Assembly (NCBI GenBank): GCA_003164335.1
Contig: PLTF01000029.1
Location: 1-60,182, forward strand
Direction of reading: 5' to 3'
DNA from: Fibrobacterota bacterium
Lineage (GTDB): Bacteria; Fibrobacterota; Chitinivibrionia; Chitinivibrionales; Chitinispirillaceae
Length of the DNA stretch: 60,182 bases
The notes under the pieces are model-generated. The model was not told the origin of the DNA, made no database searches, and saw only the letters and a program-made list of their open reading frames with translations. The stretch's first letter is position 1, and every line of letters starts with the position of its first letter. A program made the translations under genes and the position numbers. Below are positions 44,114 to 53,234 of the stretch, in pieces.

Positions 44114-46723
44114 ATGTCAAATCCTAATCTTTTTACGTATTCGAGCGCGAAAGCGACGCAGCAACAAACGATTGATGCTACTGCCGGCGCGAACACTATT
44201 GTCCCCCCCCTCACCGTCATCGAGCCCGATAACGCCTATCACCTGCTTCCCCAGGCATCATTCCTTGACACGGCCTCGAATAATAATTCTGTTTCGCTGG
44301 CCGCGAAATCCATCAAAACAGGCAGCGACGAATTCGCCTCGTTCACCGCGCTTCCGGTTATTTTGCCCGCCGACGCGCTCATGACCGAAGTGCTGTCGAA
44401 TTGGGATAATGGCAACTATGGCTCCTATGTAGCGTCTTCGGTTGCTGGTATTTACAAACAACACTCTACAGATACTTCCGCTATCCAGGGTAGCCCCTCG
44501 GGATATGATGTCAGCAAGATAATCGATAGCGATTTCAACACCAGCCTGCGACTGAGTTTTATCGATACGTCTCCGTCTGGCATTGGAGCAACGGAAAGCA
44601 AACTGCTCGGCATCAAATTTCTTTTTCCTACCATAAACACCACGGCAGAGAATGCCGTGGATTTCGACCAGGTCAGTATCGGCATACGGTGCCGGATCAC
44701 CTCACCCAACAACGGTACCGTCTGCAACATCAGGGGCTACGCAAGGCAATACGGCCGCACCGCTGCTAAGATGTTCGAAATTGCGGATGCTATCGCACTT
44801 GGTATTGATGCAACAACCGGTCCAACCGATTTTTATTTCGATTCTATCATGGATGCCTATTATCAATCCAACAAGCCGTCGACGAATGATTACAATTTCG
44901 GAAATAAGGGCCAAAATTCGCTTCGCACCTCGGGGATGGTTGATTATACCACTGCGCCTCCGGCAAATGCCGCTACGGCCCCCGCAACATGGGAAACGAC
45001 AGGCTATCAATTTTTTCCCTTGACAACCCTCACTAAGGACAACTATCGCACCTATGGCCAGGGAGCAGTGCTTATTGAGATAAAGCCACCCTATACAGGA
45101 TCTGTCGCCACTCCTCTTTATGCAACGATAACCAGATTGAGCGCATACGTGGTGCAGCTCGGTACTACCGGGACCTTTGCCACTGGCGATACTGTTTTTA
45201 TAACCAATTCGGCGGGTGACACAGTCGGGCCGATGACTATTTCGTCTTTTGATTCCGGGAGCAAACAAGCAACGCTTTCACAGGATGTAAGCGGTTTCAG
45301 TTTCGGGGGGACGGTTTACATATTCAAAAATTTGATTCAAATAGATATTTATGAGCTGTGTGTGGTTTATCACAGCTCGGCATCGGTCAAAGATGCGGTC
45401 TACGCGCCCATGAGCGGCCGCACCTTCGCCGGTCCCGGCGATACCGGAGCCCCCGCTTACCCAGGCGTCTCCGGTGAATACCTATCGGACATATTTAGCG
45501 CAATATCTGGCGTCAAGGGTGCTGATGTCGCGATCGGCGATACCTTCAGCTCATCCGGAGATACAGCAGGAGGCGACCTGGTTGCGGCAAAGAATGCGGC
45601 ACTCGGGAGCGGGCAAACATTCCTCACCACCGATATTTACGTTGTGACTGGAATCGGGAGCGATACCGTTGCCTACGTCGGGCAGTCGGGCGTTGTCTGG
45701 GGCGGGCGCCGTACCGCCTCCGCCATGATCGCCGATCCCGTGGACATGCTCGAACACGTGAAGCGGCTGCAAAACTGGAGCGAGGTCGCGGTTCCCTCGG
45801 TCACGGTGGGCAAGAGCTATGACGCAAATGCGCTCATCAAGACCGGCACCGGCGTTGAAGGGAGCTTTGACAATACCGCTCTGAACATTGTTGGCGGTAC
45901 GACGTTCGGGAAAATCCGATCCTGCCGCCCGGCCTTCCAAGTGCTCGATGACTCCAAGGGCTGGACCGAGGCGCTGGGTAAGCAGCTCTGCAAAACCTTC
46001 GGGATTCTCTCTTACATTGGCCCGGACGGGTACGAGTGCGTTGAAAGCTTTGCACCCTATGGAACCTCCTCCCCTCCCCTCGCCGCAGGCGCTACGATAG
46101 CCTTTGCCGACCTCGCGGAACGGGCTGGTGAGGTGACGGAGCCGCAGATTCAAGACGTTTTCTGCGAACCCTCGGTAGAGTACGGGTACGATTACGGCGC
46201 CGGGAAGTATCAACAGTATCTCATCGTCTCGAATACCAACATGCCGACATGGCAGGCGGCTTATACGCCAGGGTATTCGAACACTACCACCGGGACTTGC
46301 AATTTCTCCGGCGTCGAGTATGGATATGATCCCTTCAGCCTCTTTTCCTACAACGGCGGCGCTCTTACCGGGGCAATCAGCGACGGCGAATATATCTGGA
46401 CTATCTGCCGGCAGCTCTACCTGAAATACGGTCAGGTGGAAAAGTGCCCTTCCGACTTCAGCGAGTGCCCGTTGATTTCGACTTATGCTGATGCGCTCTA
46501 CTACGCGATGTACAAGTTACAGTGCATGCGCTACCGCCGGATAAGCCTATCGGTTTTTTACGGCAAGGGCAGCGGTTGGCATTTCGGGCAGCACCTCGCG
46601 GTAAGTCTGCCGGTCCTGACTCCTCCGGGATCGTCGTATACGGTTTGGAACGAGTGCGTGATTGAGAAAATCCAGAAGTGCAAGAATCAGAATCGGGTGA
46701 AGGTGAATTTGGTATTGCTTTGA
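44114..46723 (+). CDS. Large tail tip (host specificity) protein
   Basis: An 869-residue protein. It is beta-rich with Thr, Ser and Gly, lacks a signal peptide and has no transmembrane part. The region after residue 500 looks like a tail-hub segment (RTASAMIADPVDMLEHVKRL, residues 535-555). It is the last large gene before the lysis genes, the usual place of the J-like tip protein. No catalytic motif was recognised. Confidence 0.55.
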   Translation: MSNPNLFTYSSAKATQQQTIDATAGANTIVPPLTVIEPDNAYHLLPQASFLDTASNNNSVSLAAKSIKTGSDEFASFTALPVILPADALMTEVLSNWDNGNYGSYVASSVAGIYKQHSTDTSAIQGSPSGYDVSKIIDSDFNTSLRLSFIDTSPSGIGATESKLLGIKFLFPTINTTAENAVDFDQVSIGIRCRITSPNNGTVCNIRGYARQYGRTAAKMFEIADAIALGIDATTGPTDFYFDSIMDAYYQSNKPSTNDYNFGNKGQNSLRTSGMVDYTTAPPANAATAPATWETTGYQFFPLTTLTKDNYRTYGQGAVLIEIKPPYTGSVATPLYATITRLSAYVVQLGTTGTFATGDTVFITNSAGDTVGPMTISSFDSGSKQATLSQDVSGFSFGGTVYIFKNLIQIDIYELCVVYHSSASVKDAVYAPMSGRTFAGPGDTGAPAYPGVSGEYLSDIFSAISGVKGADVAIGDTFSSSGDTAGGDLVAAKNAALGSGQTFLTTDIYVVTGIGSDTVAYVGQSGVVWGGRRTASAMIADPVDMLEHVKRLQNWSEVAVPSVTVGKSYDANALIKTGTGVEGSFDNTALNIVGGTTFGKIRSCRPAFQVLDDSKGWTEALGKQLCKTFGILSYIGPDGYECVESFAPYGTSSPPLAAGATIAFADLAERAGEVTEPQIQDVFCEPSVEYGYDYGAGKYQQYLIVSNTNMPTWQAAYTPGYSNTTTGTCNFSGVEYGYDPFSLFSYNGGALTGAISDGEYIWTICRQLYLKYGQVEKCPSDFSECPLISTYADALYYAMYKLQCMRYRRISLSVFYGKGSGWHFGQHLAVSLPVLTPPGSSYTVWNECVIEKIQKCKNQNRVKVNLVLL

Positions 46724-46870
46724 TCTGGTGTAAAAATGTCAATTTTCACCCGCTCGCCTCATCCCGTTCGCCGATACGGCGTCAGCCCCTCCCACTTGTG
46801 GCAAGGGGCCAGGGGGTAAGGCGGGCGGCCGGGGGCGAGGCAAGCCGGATCAGGCTGGAGAGGAGGAACC

Positions 46871-47176
46871 ATGGCCATACCGCTGCAGGAAATCGGTGAA
46901 ATAGCGACGGCGGGGATTGCAGTCGGCGCCGGGGCGATGAAGGCGATCCATGAGATTTTCGGGCAGGGAAGTGTCACGAAGAAGGATCTCGCCGACATAC
47001 TCGACAAATTGCAGCCGGTAAACGGGTCGACGCCGCTAACCAAAGACGCCCATGCGGTGCTCTGTGCGGCCAACGCAAAGGAACTCGGCGCAACGCTCGA
47101 AATGAAGTTCAGGGACGTGTACAAGAAAATCGACGATCGTTTTGATATGATGATCGAAATAATCACCAACAAGTAA
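46871..47176 (+). CDS. Small protein before the lysis genes
   Basis: A 101-residue protein with GAGAGGAGGA upstream. An N-terminal hydrophobic segment (EIATAGIAVGAGAMKAI) and an amphipathic helical C-terminus suggest a small membrane-associated protein. It starts the lysis cluster, so a holin-related part is possible. Confidence 0.45.
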   Translation: MAIPLQEIGEIATAGIAVGAGAMKAIHEIFGQGSVTKKDLADILDKLQPVNGSTPLTKDAHAVLCAANAKELGATLEMKFRDVYKKIDDRFDMMIEIITNK

Positions 47177-47185
47177 GGAGGAAGT

Positions 47186-47572
47186 ATGCTGTCAGTCATC
47201 GTTTGCATCCTGCTGTACCAGGTTTTCACCGGCGTCGTGGAGGGGTTGAAAAACCGGCCGACCTCGATGGCTCTGTCCTGGTGGACCAGTGACGCCTATT
47301 ATCATGTATGGCGCCTGACGCAGGGAGTTTTCATTGTCCTTGCGGTCATGTTCTGGCCCGGTTGCACGTTCCTGCACGTTGCCGCGCTGCTTCTAACCTG
47401 GACAGGGGGTGATGCGCTCTACAACAGGATAATCTGCCTGGTGTCGCAGGGAAACATAAACGACGCGAACGGCGACGTCTTCCGGATTGCAAGATGGGAG
47501 TTCCCGTACCCGCCCGTCTGGACCGACTGGGCGAGATTCGCCGGATGCGCGGCGGCGGCAATTTTATTGTAA
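47186..47572 (+). CDS. Membrane protein, putative holin or antiholin
   Basis: A 128-residue protein, with AAGGAGGAAG in front. It has an N-terminal hydrophobic segment (SVIVCILLYQVFTGVV), a second one (GVFIVLAVMFWPGCTFLHVA) and a short hydrophobic end. It lies just before the lysozyme gene, so a holin-like function is likely. Confidence 0.5.
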   Translation: MLSVIVCILLYQVFTGVVEGLKNRPTSMALSWWTSDAYYHVWRLTQGVFIVLAVMFWPGCTFLHVAALLLTWTGGDALYNRIICLVSQGNINDANGDVFRIARWEFPYPPVWTDWARFAGCAAAAILL

Positions 47573-47621
47573 GCAGTTCTCTTGAGTTCGATCGTACCGT
47601 AATGACCAGGGAGGTAAGGAG

Positions 47622-48095
47622 ATGAATATCGCAGAAGTCTACCGGCAGATCGAGGCTGATGAGGGGAAGCGTCTCGTCGTGTATCTCGATACCGAGGGCA
47701 ATCCGACCGCCGGCATAGGGCATGAACTGACGCAGGAGGAGATTTCGGAATATCCGGTCGGCAGCGCAATAACCCCGGACCAGTGCGAGTCGTGGTACCA
47801 GGCCGATGTCGCAGCGGCGATTACCGGCTGCGAGCAGGCGCCGTCCATACCGTTCTACGGCCAGCCGGATGCGGTGCAGGACAGCCTTGTCAATATGTGC
47901 TTCAACATGGGGCCGGAGCGGCTTTCCGGATTCACCGATTTTCTCGCCTATATCGGCGAGCATAACTATGCGGCAGCGGCCGCCGATCTCCTGAACAACA
48001 CGCTCTGGGCGAAGCAGCTCCCGGCGCGGGCGTCAAGAATCGCGGCGGCAATCGGCAGCGCGGCGGCGTCAATAAACCTGAAGGGAGGAGTATGA
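47622..48095 (+). CDS. Endolysin, GH24 lysozyme
   Basis: A 157-residue protein with GGAGGTAAGGAG directly before ATG. The GH24 (T4-type) catalytic triad is visible with canonical spacing: E14 in EADEGKR, D23 in YLDTEGN and T29 in PTAGIGH. The late MCFNMGPERLSGF motif is also typical. It cleaves peptidoglycan glycan strands during lysis. No signal peptide is present, so it needs a holin. Confidence 0.9.
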   Translation: MNIAEVYRQIEADEGKRLVVYLDTEGNPTAGIGHELTQEEISEYPVGSAITPDQCESWYQADVAAAITGCEQAPSIPFYGQPDAVQDSLVNMCFNMGPERLSGFTDFLAYIGEHNYAAAAADLLNNTLWAKQLPARASRIAAAIGSAAASINLKGGV

Positions 48096-48379
48096 AAAAC
48101 ACCATCGGTAACATTGTCGGCTGGATAAAGGCGGCGGTGCCGCTTTTCAGCAGGGAACTTCACGCCCTTGCCTGTTTGTACTGGAGCCTCTGGTTCCCCA
48201 TGGTTGGGCTCCTGGGCGTATCGGTCACAAGCCCGCTCGGGAAGATATCCGGGATTGTCGGCATCGTCCTCACCTATCTCGGGCTTGGGCATGCAATGGT
48301 CAATGCAGCGGTTTCCTCGTGCCCGGCACCGCAGGTTGAGTCGAGTAAAAAGAAGGAGGCCGGATATGGCGATGCTTGA
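48092..48379 (+). CDS. Holin-like membrane protein
   Basis: A 95-residue protein overlapping the lysozyme stop (ATGA). Two hydrophobic segments (ALACLYWSLWFPMVGLLGV and IVGIVLTYLGLGHAMVNAA) and a charged Lys-rich C-terminus fit a class II holin. It completes the lysis cluster. Confidence 0.6.
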   Translation: MKNTIGNIVGWIKAAVPLFSRELHALACLYWSLWFPMVGLLGVSVTSPLGKISGIVGIVLTYLGLGHAMVNAAVSSCPAPQVESSKKKEAGYGDA

Positions 48380-48914
48380 TGCTCTGTGGAAACTGATGCA
48401 GAAAATTCCGGCAAAGGTCTGGCTTATGATAGTCCTCGGTATTTTCCTGTTTTGCCTGGGAATTTCGGTGGGCCATGGCTGCGCATCGCCGGGGAAAACT
48501 CCGTTGCAGAAAGAAACGACGGTTACCCGGTACGAGACCCTGCCGCCTCCCCCGCCCATCGTGGATACCTTTTACAAACCGGCGGTTAAATGGTTCCACG
48601 ATACCGCATGGGTTGCCGCGGCCGGCAAAGAGGTTAAGACACCGACCGTTTCGACCTGCGACTCGTTCGACACGACAACGCCGCTCGGGACCCATTGCAG
48701 CTTTTGCCAGTGTTTTCTGCTGCCGGACAGCGTGATCAGGCAGGCAGCTGAGCCGCCGGTATTTTCGATCCGGGAGCCGTCGCCTGTTGTGAAGGAGGTA
48801 ACCAGTACGGTGGTTGAAACCCGCTACAAGCCCAGGCCGGTCAACTGGACCGTCGAGCTGCTCAAGGACGGCATTATTGCGGCGGGGGGGGTACTCATGG
48901 GAAGTAAACTGTAA
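48366..48914 (+). CDS. Spanin-like protein
   Basis: 182 residues from ATG 48366, overlapping the holin-like gene. One N-terminal membrane helix (VWLMIVLGIFLFCLGISVG) precedes a Pro-rich stretch (LPPPPPIV) and a Cys-containing periplasmic part. This layout resembles inner membrane spanin proteins that help disrupt the outer membrane. The assignment rests on topology and position. Confidence 0.5.
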   Translation: MAMLDALWKLMQKIPAKVWLMIVLGIFLFCLGISVGHGCASPGKTPLQKETTVTRYETLPPPPPIVDTFYKPAVKWFHDTAWVAAAGKEVKTPTVSTCDSFDTTTPLGTHCSFCQCFLLPDSVIRQAAEPPVFSIREPSPVVKEVTSTVVETRYKPRPVNWTVELLKDGIIAAGGVLMGSKL

Positions 48915-49091
48915 GATGGGTACCAGATGAAAGGTCAAATTCTTTTGGATGGCTGAGCCGGGTCACCCGCACGTGGTGGGAGTGCTTCATAAGAGGCCTC
49001 TGCGAAAAAAGAATCGGAAAAAGGATATTTGTGAAATGGTGATTACGGGGCTAAATTTATTGAGCCTCTACAGATTTACAAAATCCTTTAT

Positions 49092-49371
49092 GTGTTTTCT
49101 ACCTAATGGGAGCGTTGCGGGGGTGCGCGAGCGTCTGCCGAGCCGAAGCACAGGATGTGCGAAGACCACTCCGAAGGAGCCCGAAGGGCGCGAGGCTGGA
49201 CGCCGAGCGTGAACGCAGACATCGCCGCAAGCTTTGGACTTTTTTGCTTTGATGACACCTCTCCGGGCGGAGAGGTCCGGCCGCCTTGGGCCGGGGTGAG
49301 GCAAGGGGTGAGTCGGAGACGCGGCTTTGCGCGGCTCCGACCAGGGGAAACCCGCGAAGCGAGGTTTCCCC
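49092..49371 (+). repeat. Dispersed structured repeat family B, copy 2
   Basis: It starts with TGTGTTTTCTACCTAATGGG, nearly identical to copy 4 at 51296, and ends in two stems: GTCGGAG/CTCCGAC (49312-49341) and GGGGAAACC/GGTTTCCCC (49344-49371). The central 170 bases differ from the other copies. The final hairpin sits just before the DUF5675 frame. Confidence 0.75.
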
Positions 49372-49401
49372 ACCATGGGCCTTAGCATTAATCAAAACAA
49401 G

Positions 49402-49998
49402 ATGGACACCCCGCGAATCGATGCTCTCATCGGGCAATGCCGGAGAAATCTCGCCATGTATCCGCATGGAGAGGAAGACCGGCGGAAGGTTGAACGGTAC
49501 ATTGCGGAACTGGAAACAAAAAGGGAAATGCAGAACCCGAAAGGAACCGGCATGAAAACCATCTCCTTTCTCCGCCGAACCGTTCCCCATGGGGCGCAAA
49601 CCTACGGCGACCTCGTGACGACCGGGCAAAACGGGAAGCTGCTTGCTGAATTTTCCGGCCGAACCTGGCCGAATCCGTTCCGGCCATCCGACGCCGCGCC
49701 GTTTGACCTGTGCTATGGCGGGCTCGCGCCCGGGACCTGTTGCGGCCGATTTGTGGCGACTCACCCGCACTTCGGGCGCTGCATCGAACTCGCGGAGGGC
49801 AACGAATTACCGGGGCTCTGGCCGAACCGGAACGAGGGCATGCGGTCGGTAGTGAGCGGGGTTTTCGTGCACCGGGGAAACGAGCCCGACTGGAGCGGAT
49901 CGGCCGGGGAGCCGACCATCGATCCGGCTGAGGCGGACCGGTTTTTCGAGCAATTTTCGGAAGGGGAGGATGTGATGGTTGAGATAAAGACGTTATGA
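49402..49998 (+). CDS. DUF5675 phage protein
   Basis: 198 residues from ATG 49402; an ATG at 49552, with AAAGGA before it, may be the true start and gives 148 residues covering the domain. The domain shows TYGDLVTTGQNGKL and, late, VFVHRGNEPDWSGSAGEPTI, the pattern of DUF5675, a family encoded in phage lysis regions. It marks the right end of the prophage genes; its stop overlaps the convergent chromosomal gene. Confidence 0.75.
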   Translation: MDTPRIDALIGQCRRNLAMYPHGEEDRRKVERYIAELETKREMQNPKGTGMKTISFLRRTVPHGAQTYGDLVTTGQNGKLLAEFSGRTWPNPFRPSDAAPFDLCYGGLAPGTCCGRFVATHPHFGRCIELAEGNELPGLWPNRNEGMRSVVSGVFVHRGNEPDWSGSAGEPTIDPAEADRFFEQFSEGEDVMVEIKTL

Positions 49999-51057
49999 AA
50001 TCAAAAATCTCCTGAACTCTTCCGGCAGCCTCTCCCTTCCTTCAGCTAACATTGCCTCCGGAAACGGCTGCGAGTTTTTGGTATTCCAGAAGAGGAGCGG
50101 CCCCAGGTTGCCATGGCTCGCCTCGTCAAGGAGAGCGGCAAAAGCCTTGCCGGTGTACGTATGGTCAAGGGTGACATTGTCCGATTCCCGGAGAAGGTCG
50201 ACCGCTGCATTTACCGACGCTGAAGCAAGGCCGTATCCCGGTTCAAAGTGATCCGCGCAAAGGGAAAAGCCGGCTGCATCGCCCAGATCCGGGAAGCCGG
50301 GGTCGAGCGTCCTGAGGAGATCGTTGATCCTGCGGCAGAGCAGGCGGAATTTCTCAGGATCGGCAAGCGCTGTCGGCGTAACGCGCACACCGATCAGGCG
50401 GGTTGCAAGACCGGCTGCACGGAGGCCGAGCAGGAGGCCGGCTGCCGTACCCATGGTGCCGAGCGGTACCACGACGGCAAAGGGCTCCAGCAGGTCGCCG
50501 GCGTCGACCTGCACCTTCAGCTCGAATCCTGCATTCACAAAGCCGAGTGCACCAACCGGCGAGGATCCGCCTGCAGGAATGAGGTAGGGATCGACGCCAT
50601 CTCTTCTATTATAAAGGGCAACAAGGTCGGCAACGGTCCTGCCATACTCTTCGTACCGGTCACGGTACACCATTTCCGCTCCGGCGGCGGCATCCGTCAG
50701 GAGATTCGCCGCCACCTCAGCCGATGGGGGCTGATCGAAAAGAATAAGCGTCGCTGCAAGCCCGCATTTTTTTGCATAGAGCGCGGTGGCCAGGGCGTGA
50801 TTCGATCCAGCCGCTCCGGAGGTGATTACCCGGACTGCCTTTTTAGCCTTCGCATCGGCAAGAAGAAATTCGAGCTTGCGAACCTTATTTCCTCCATAGG
50901 GCAAAGCGCTGACGTCGTCGCATTTAGTATAGAGGTTCTCACGGTGAAGCCGAATGTTCATGCCCTGCAGCGGCTTGACCGGGGTCGGGAAATCGCCAAG
51001 CGGAACATGCGGAAGGCATTGTTCGAGATTCGGGAAAAAGCGGAAGAGCGGAAGCAT
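49993..51057 (-). CDS. ACC deaminase / D-cysteine desulfhydrase family enzyme
   Basis: A 354-residue PLP enzyme of tryptophan synthase beta fold type II. The PLP lysine motif YGGNKVRKLEFLL, SGAAGSNHALATALYA and the phosphate-binding VPLGTMGTAAGL loop identify the family. Members cleave D-cysteine or 1-aminocyclopropane-1-carboxylate; which one is not decided from sequence alone. The final ADHFEPGYGLAS and DHTYTGKAFAAL are also conserved. It is chromosomal, beyond the prophage end. Confidence 0.85.
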   Translation of the reverse strand: MLPLFRFFPNLEQCLPHVPLGDFPTPVKPLQGMNIRLHRENLYTKCDDVSALPYGGNKVRKLEFLLADAKAKKAVRVITSGAAGSNHALATALYAKKCGLAATLILFDQPPSAEVAANLLTDAAAGAEMVYRDRYEEYGRTVADLVALYNRRDGVDPYLIPAGGSSPVGALGFVNAGFELKVQVDAGDLLEPFAVVVPLGTMGTAAGLLLGLRAAGLATRLIGVRVTPTALADPEKFRLLCRRINDLLRTLDPGFPDLGDAAGFSLCADHFEPGYGLASASVNAAVDLLRESDNVTLDHTYTGKAFAALLDEASHGNLGPLLFWNTKNSQPFPEAMLAEGRERLPEEFRRFLIS

Positions 51058-51135
51058 GGCACTCCGATCCGGGGTTATGGAATTGGGTATCCATTAAAAT
51101 ACTGCCTGCCTCGCTAACGCAAAGTCAAAATCCGC

Positions 51136-51183
51136 CTCACCCCTCGGCCCCTCTCCACAAGTGGAGAGGGGCCGAGGGGTGAG
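51136..51183. other. Perfect 23-bp palindrome with 2-nt loop
   Basis: CTCACCCCTCGGCCCCTCTC (plus three more bases, CAC) at 51136-51158 is followed by AA and its exact reverse complement to 51183. A T-run follows five bases later. It could terminate transcription toward the right or be an interspersed palindrome; it stands alone here. Confidence 0.7.
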
Positions 51184-51204
51184 CATGTTTTTTAAAGCGT
51201 TGAT

Positions 51205-51240
51205 GGGTTTTCTACCTAATGTGAGCGTTGCGGGAGGGGG
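51205..51240 (+). repeat. Family B repeat, partial copy 3
   Basis: GGGTTTTCTACCTAATGTGA and GCGTTGCGGGAGG match the head of family B and then stop. Confidence 0.6.
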
Positions 51241-51295
51241 AAAGGCAGGCTTCAGTAAAAAAAACAAACCACTCCTTTTTTTAATAGTCTTTTAA

Positions 51296-51454
51296 TGTGT
51301 TTTCTACCTAATGGGAGCGTTGCGGGGGTGCGAGAGCGCCTGCTGAGCGAAGCGAGGCAGGCATCGCCTCGCACTTCCGCAGGAAAGGGTGTGCCTAAAG
51401 ACGCGCGCCTTTCGCGGCTTTAGGCCAGGGGGAACCATTGTAAATGGTTCCCCC
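51296..51454 (+). repeat. Dispersed structured repeat family B, copy 4
   Basis: The head is TGTGTTTTCTACCTAATGGG. It folds into GTGCGAG/CTCGCAC (51328-51374), GCCTAAAG/CTTTAGGC (51393-51425) and a 12-bp hairpin GGGGGAACCATT/AATGGTTCCCCC (51428-51454). Its second stem has different bases from copies 1 and 2 but pairs fully, i.e. compensating changes. It lies upstream of the sigma factor. Confidence 0.8.
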
Positions 51455-51806
51455 ACCAAGAGCTTTGAGAATGGTTCCCGGACCTGAAAATCCGATTCCA
51501 CTTTTGCGAATGACCGATTGGCGCAGGGGGAACGAAGTAACAATTAAAATTTGAGGCGCGGAAATTCTTGAACAGCCATAGCAAGCATCTCCCCAGAGCT
51601 TGCTTCGGGACGACCTATTCAGGTTTAAGTAATTATGGATGTGGAAGTTATAGGAGACTTTCAGAATTTTGGGCAGGGAATCTCCAATTGGTCCGGAATT
51701 TGCTAATATTTAGGCCCGTGCGCAAAACGCATCGAGGCGATGGGTCTCGAGACGAATATCGGGCTTGCATGGATGTAACCACACTTCTAAACGGGGAATG
51801 CAGATC

Positions 51807-52652
51807 ATGAAAGTGAAAACCGACCACGATCCGGTAAAAACCTACTTCCGGGACATCTCCCGCTATCGGCTGCTGAAGGCATCGGAGGAGGTAGCTCTCG
51901 TTACCCGCATTAAAAAAGGCGACGAAAAAGCCAGGGAAGAATTGATTAATGCCAACCTCCGGATTGTCATCAGCGTTGCCCGCAACTACCGTGGGCAGGG
52001 CATGGATCTCGCGGACCTCATCAACGAGGGAAACAGCGGTCTCATCAGGGCCGTCGAGCGCTTCGATGAAAGGAAGAATTTCAGGTTCGTATCGTATGCG
52101 ATCTGGTGGATCAGGGAAGCGATCCTGAAGGCACTGGCCGACCAGTCTCGTCATGTCCGACTTCCGGTCAATGTCGTGGGCTCCATCTACCGCATGTCGC
52201 GAAAGCAGGAGCAGCTTATGCAGCGACTCAAGCGCGAACCACGCTGGGAAGAGGTCATCGACGCCTGTCGCTATAGTGAGGAGCTTGCCCAGCGTCTCGC
52301 CAGTACCGACCAGCGGCCCCTGTCGATCGACAGCCCGTGTGGCGAAAACAGCGATACCAGCTTCGGTGAAACGATTTCCGATTCCGATGGCGAGGGGACC
52401 GATCACGGGACCTCCTTCGCCGATTTCGAGCAGGAGGTCCGGCGCGTACTGGAACTCCTTGACTCAAGAGAACTCGAAATCGTGGTGAACTATTACGGCA
52501 TCGGCCGCGAGGCGCGCAACACGCTGGAGGAGATCGCCCAGAAGATGAATCTTACCAGGGAACGTGTTCGCCAGATAAAATATCTTGCCCTGAAAAGGCT
52601 GCGCAGTGAGGTAAACCGCGATCTCCTGAAAGAGTGCATTCCCGTTTACTGA
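51807..52652 (+). CDS. RNA polymerase sigma factor, RpoD/sigma70 family
   Basis: 281 residues from ATG 51807 (GGGGA nine bases before; ATG 51798 also in frame). Region 1.2/2.1 begins DPVKTYFRDISRYRLL; region 2 contains NLRIVISVARNY, DLINEGNSGLIRAVERFD and FRFVSYAIWWIREAI; region 4.2 has TLEEIAQKMNLTRERVRQI. Without a region 1.1 it is a group 2 or small primary-type sigma. Length and motifs are complete. It recruits RNA polymerase to a subset of promoters. Confidence 0.9.
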   Translation: MKVKTDHDPVKTYFRDISRYRLLKASEEVALVTRIKKGDEKAREELINANLRIVISVARNYRGQGMDLADLINEGNSGLIRAVERFDERKNFRFVSYAIWWIREAILKALADQSRHVRLPVNVVGSIYRMSRKQEQLMQRLKREPRWEEVIDACRYSEELAQRLASTDQRPLSIDSPCGENSDTSFGETISDSDGEGTDHGTSFADFEQEVRRVLELLDSRELEIVVNYYGIGREARNTLEEIAQKMNLTRERVRQIKYLALKRLRSEVNRDLLKECIPVY

Positions 52653-52703
52653 TAAGGAAGACCGCGCAAGCCGGAGGCATGGACCGGTCACAAGGCGGGG
52701 CAG

Positions 52704-53233
52704 CTACCGCATTTCGATAAGCTTCAGCCGCTTCTCAAAATTCGTCGCCTGCATTCTGACAAGGTAGAGGCTCGGTCCGGATGCGGAGGAACCGCTGTTT
52801 TTCCCGTGCCAGGAAACGTGTAGTGACCCGGAAGATAAGTGCCCTTTGCCAACCTGTCGATGAGGCTGCCATGCAAGTCGTAGACTGAAACGGCAACCTC
52901 CTGCCGGTCCATTCTGGCAACCGAAGGTACATCGAAGGAGATCGTTACGCTTCCCCGGAACGGATTAGGATAAATCCGCGAGAGATCGAAGGTCGCAGGC
53001 GTCGCTTCCGCCGGTACTACGAGCGCTGCGACGAGAATCTTATTGACACCATAGGTCAGGTCGCCGCCCGATACATCCATTGGACACTCCTTGGAACCAT
53101 CCCATAACCGGAAGCTGATTTTTTCGGAGGGGCTGCACCCGCTCCCTTTGCCGATCGACCGATCTGCGCCCCAGATTGCAAAGGCGGTCCGGCCTGCTGT
53201 TACGATTCCGGCCCCGACCAGGGCACCCTGCGG
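52704..53233 (-). pseudogene. Secreted protein C-terminus with T9SS-type sorting domain, frameshifted
   Basis: The minus strand reads GALVGAGIVTAGRTAFAIWG, later SRIYPNPFRGSVTISFDVP and VAVSVYDLHGSLIDRLAKG, the classic T9SS sorting domain start. Near 52820 the frame shifts, after which SLYLVRMQATNFEKRLKLIE continues to the stop at 52704-52706. The upstream end joins the restriction gene fragment at about 53234. The passenger part is missing, so this is a remnant. Confidence 0.7.
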
Positions 53234-53234
53234 C

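Noticed and set aside
49155-49555. Overlapping + strand small genes before DUF5675
   Set aside because: They are translations of repeat family B rather than genes.
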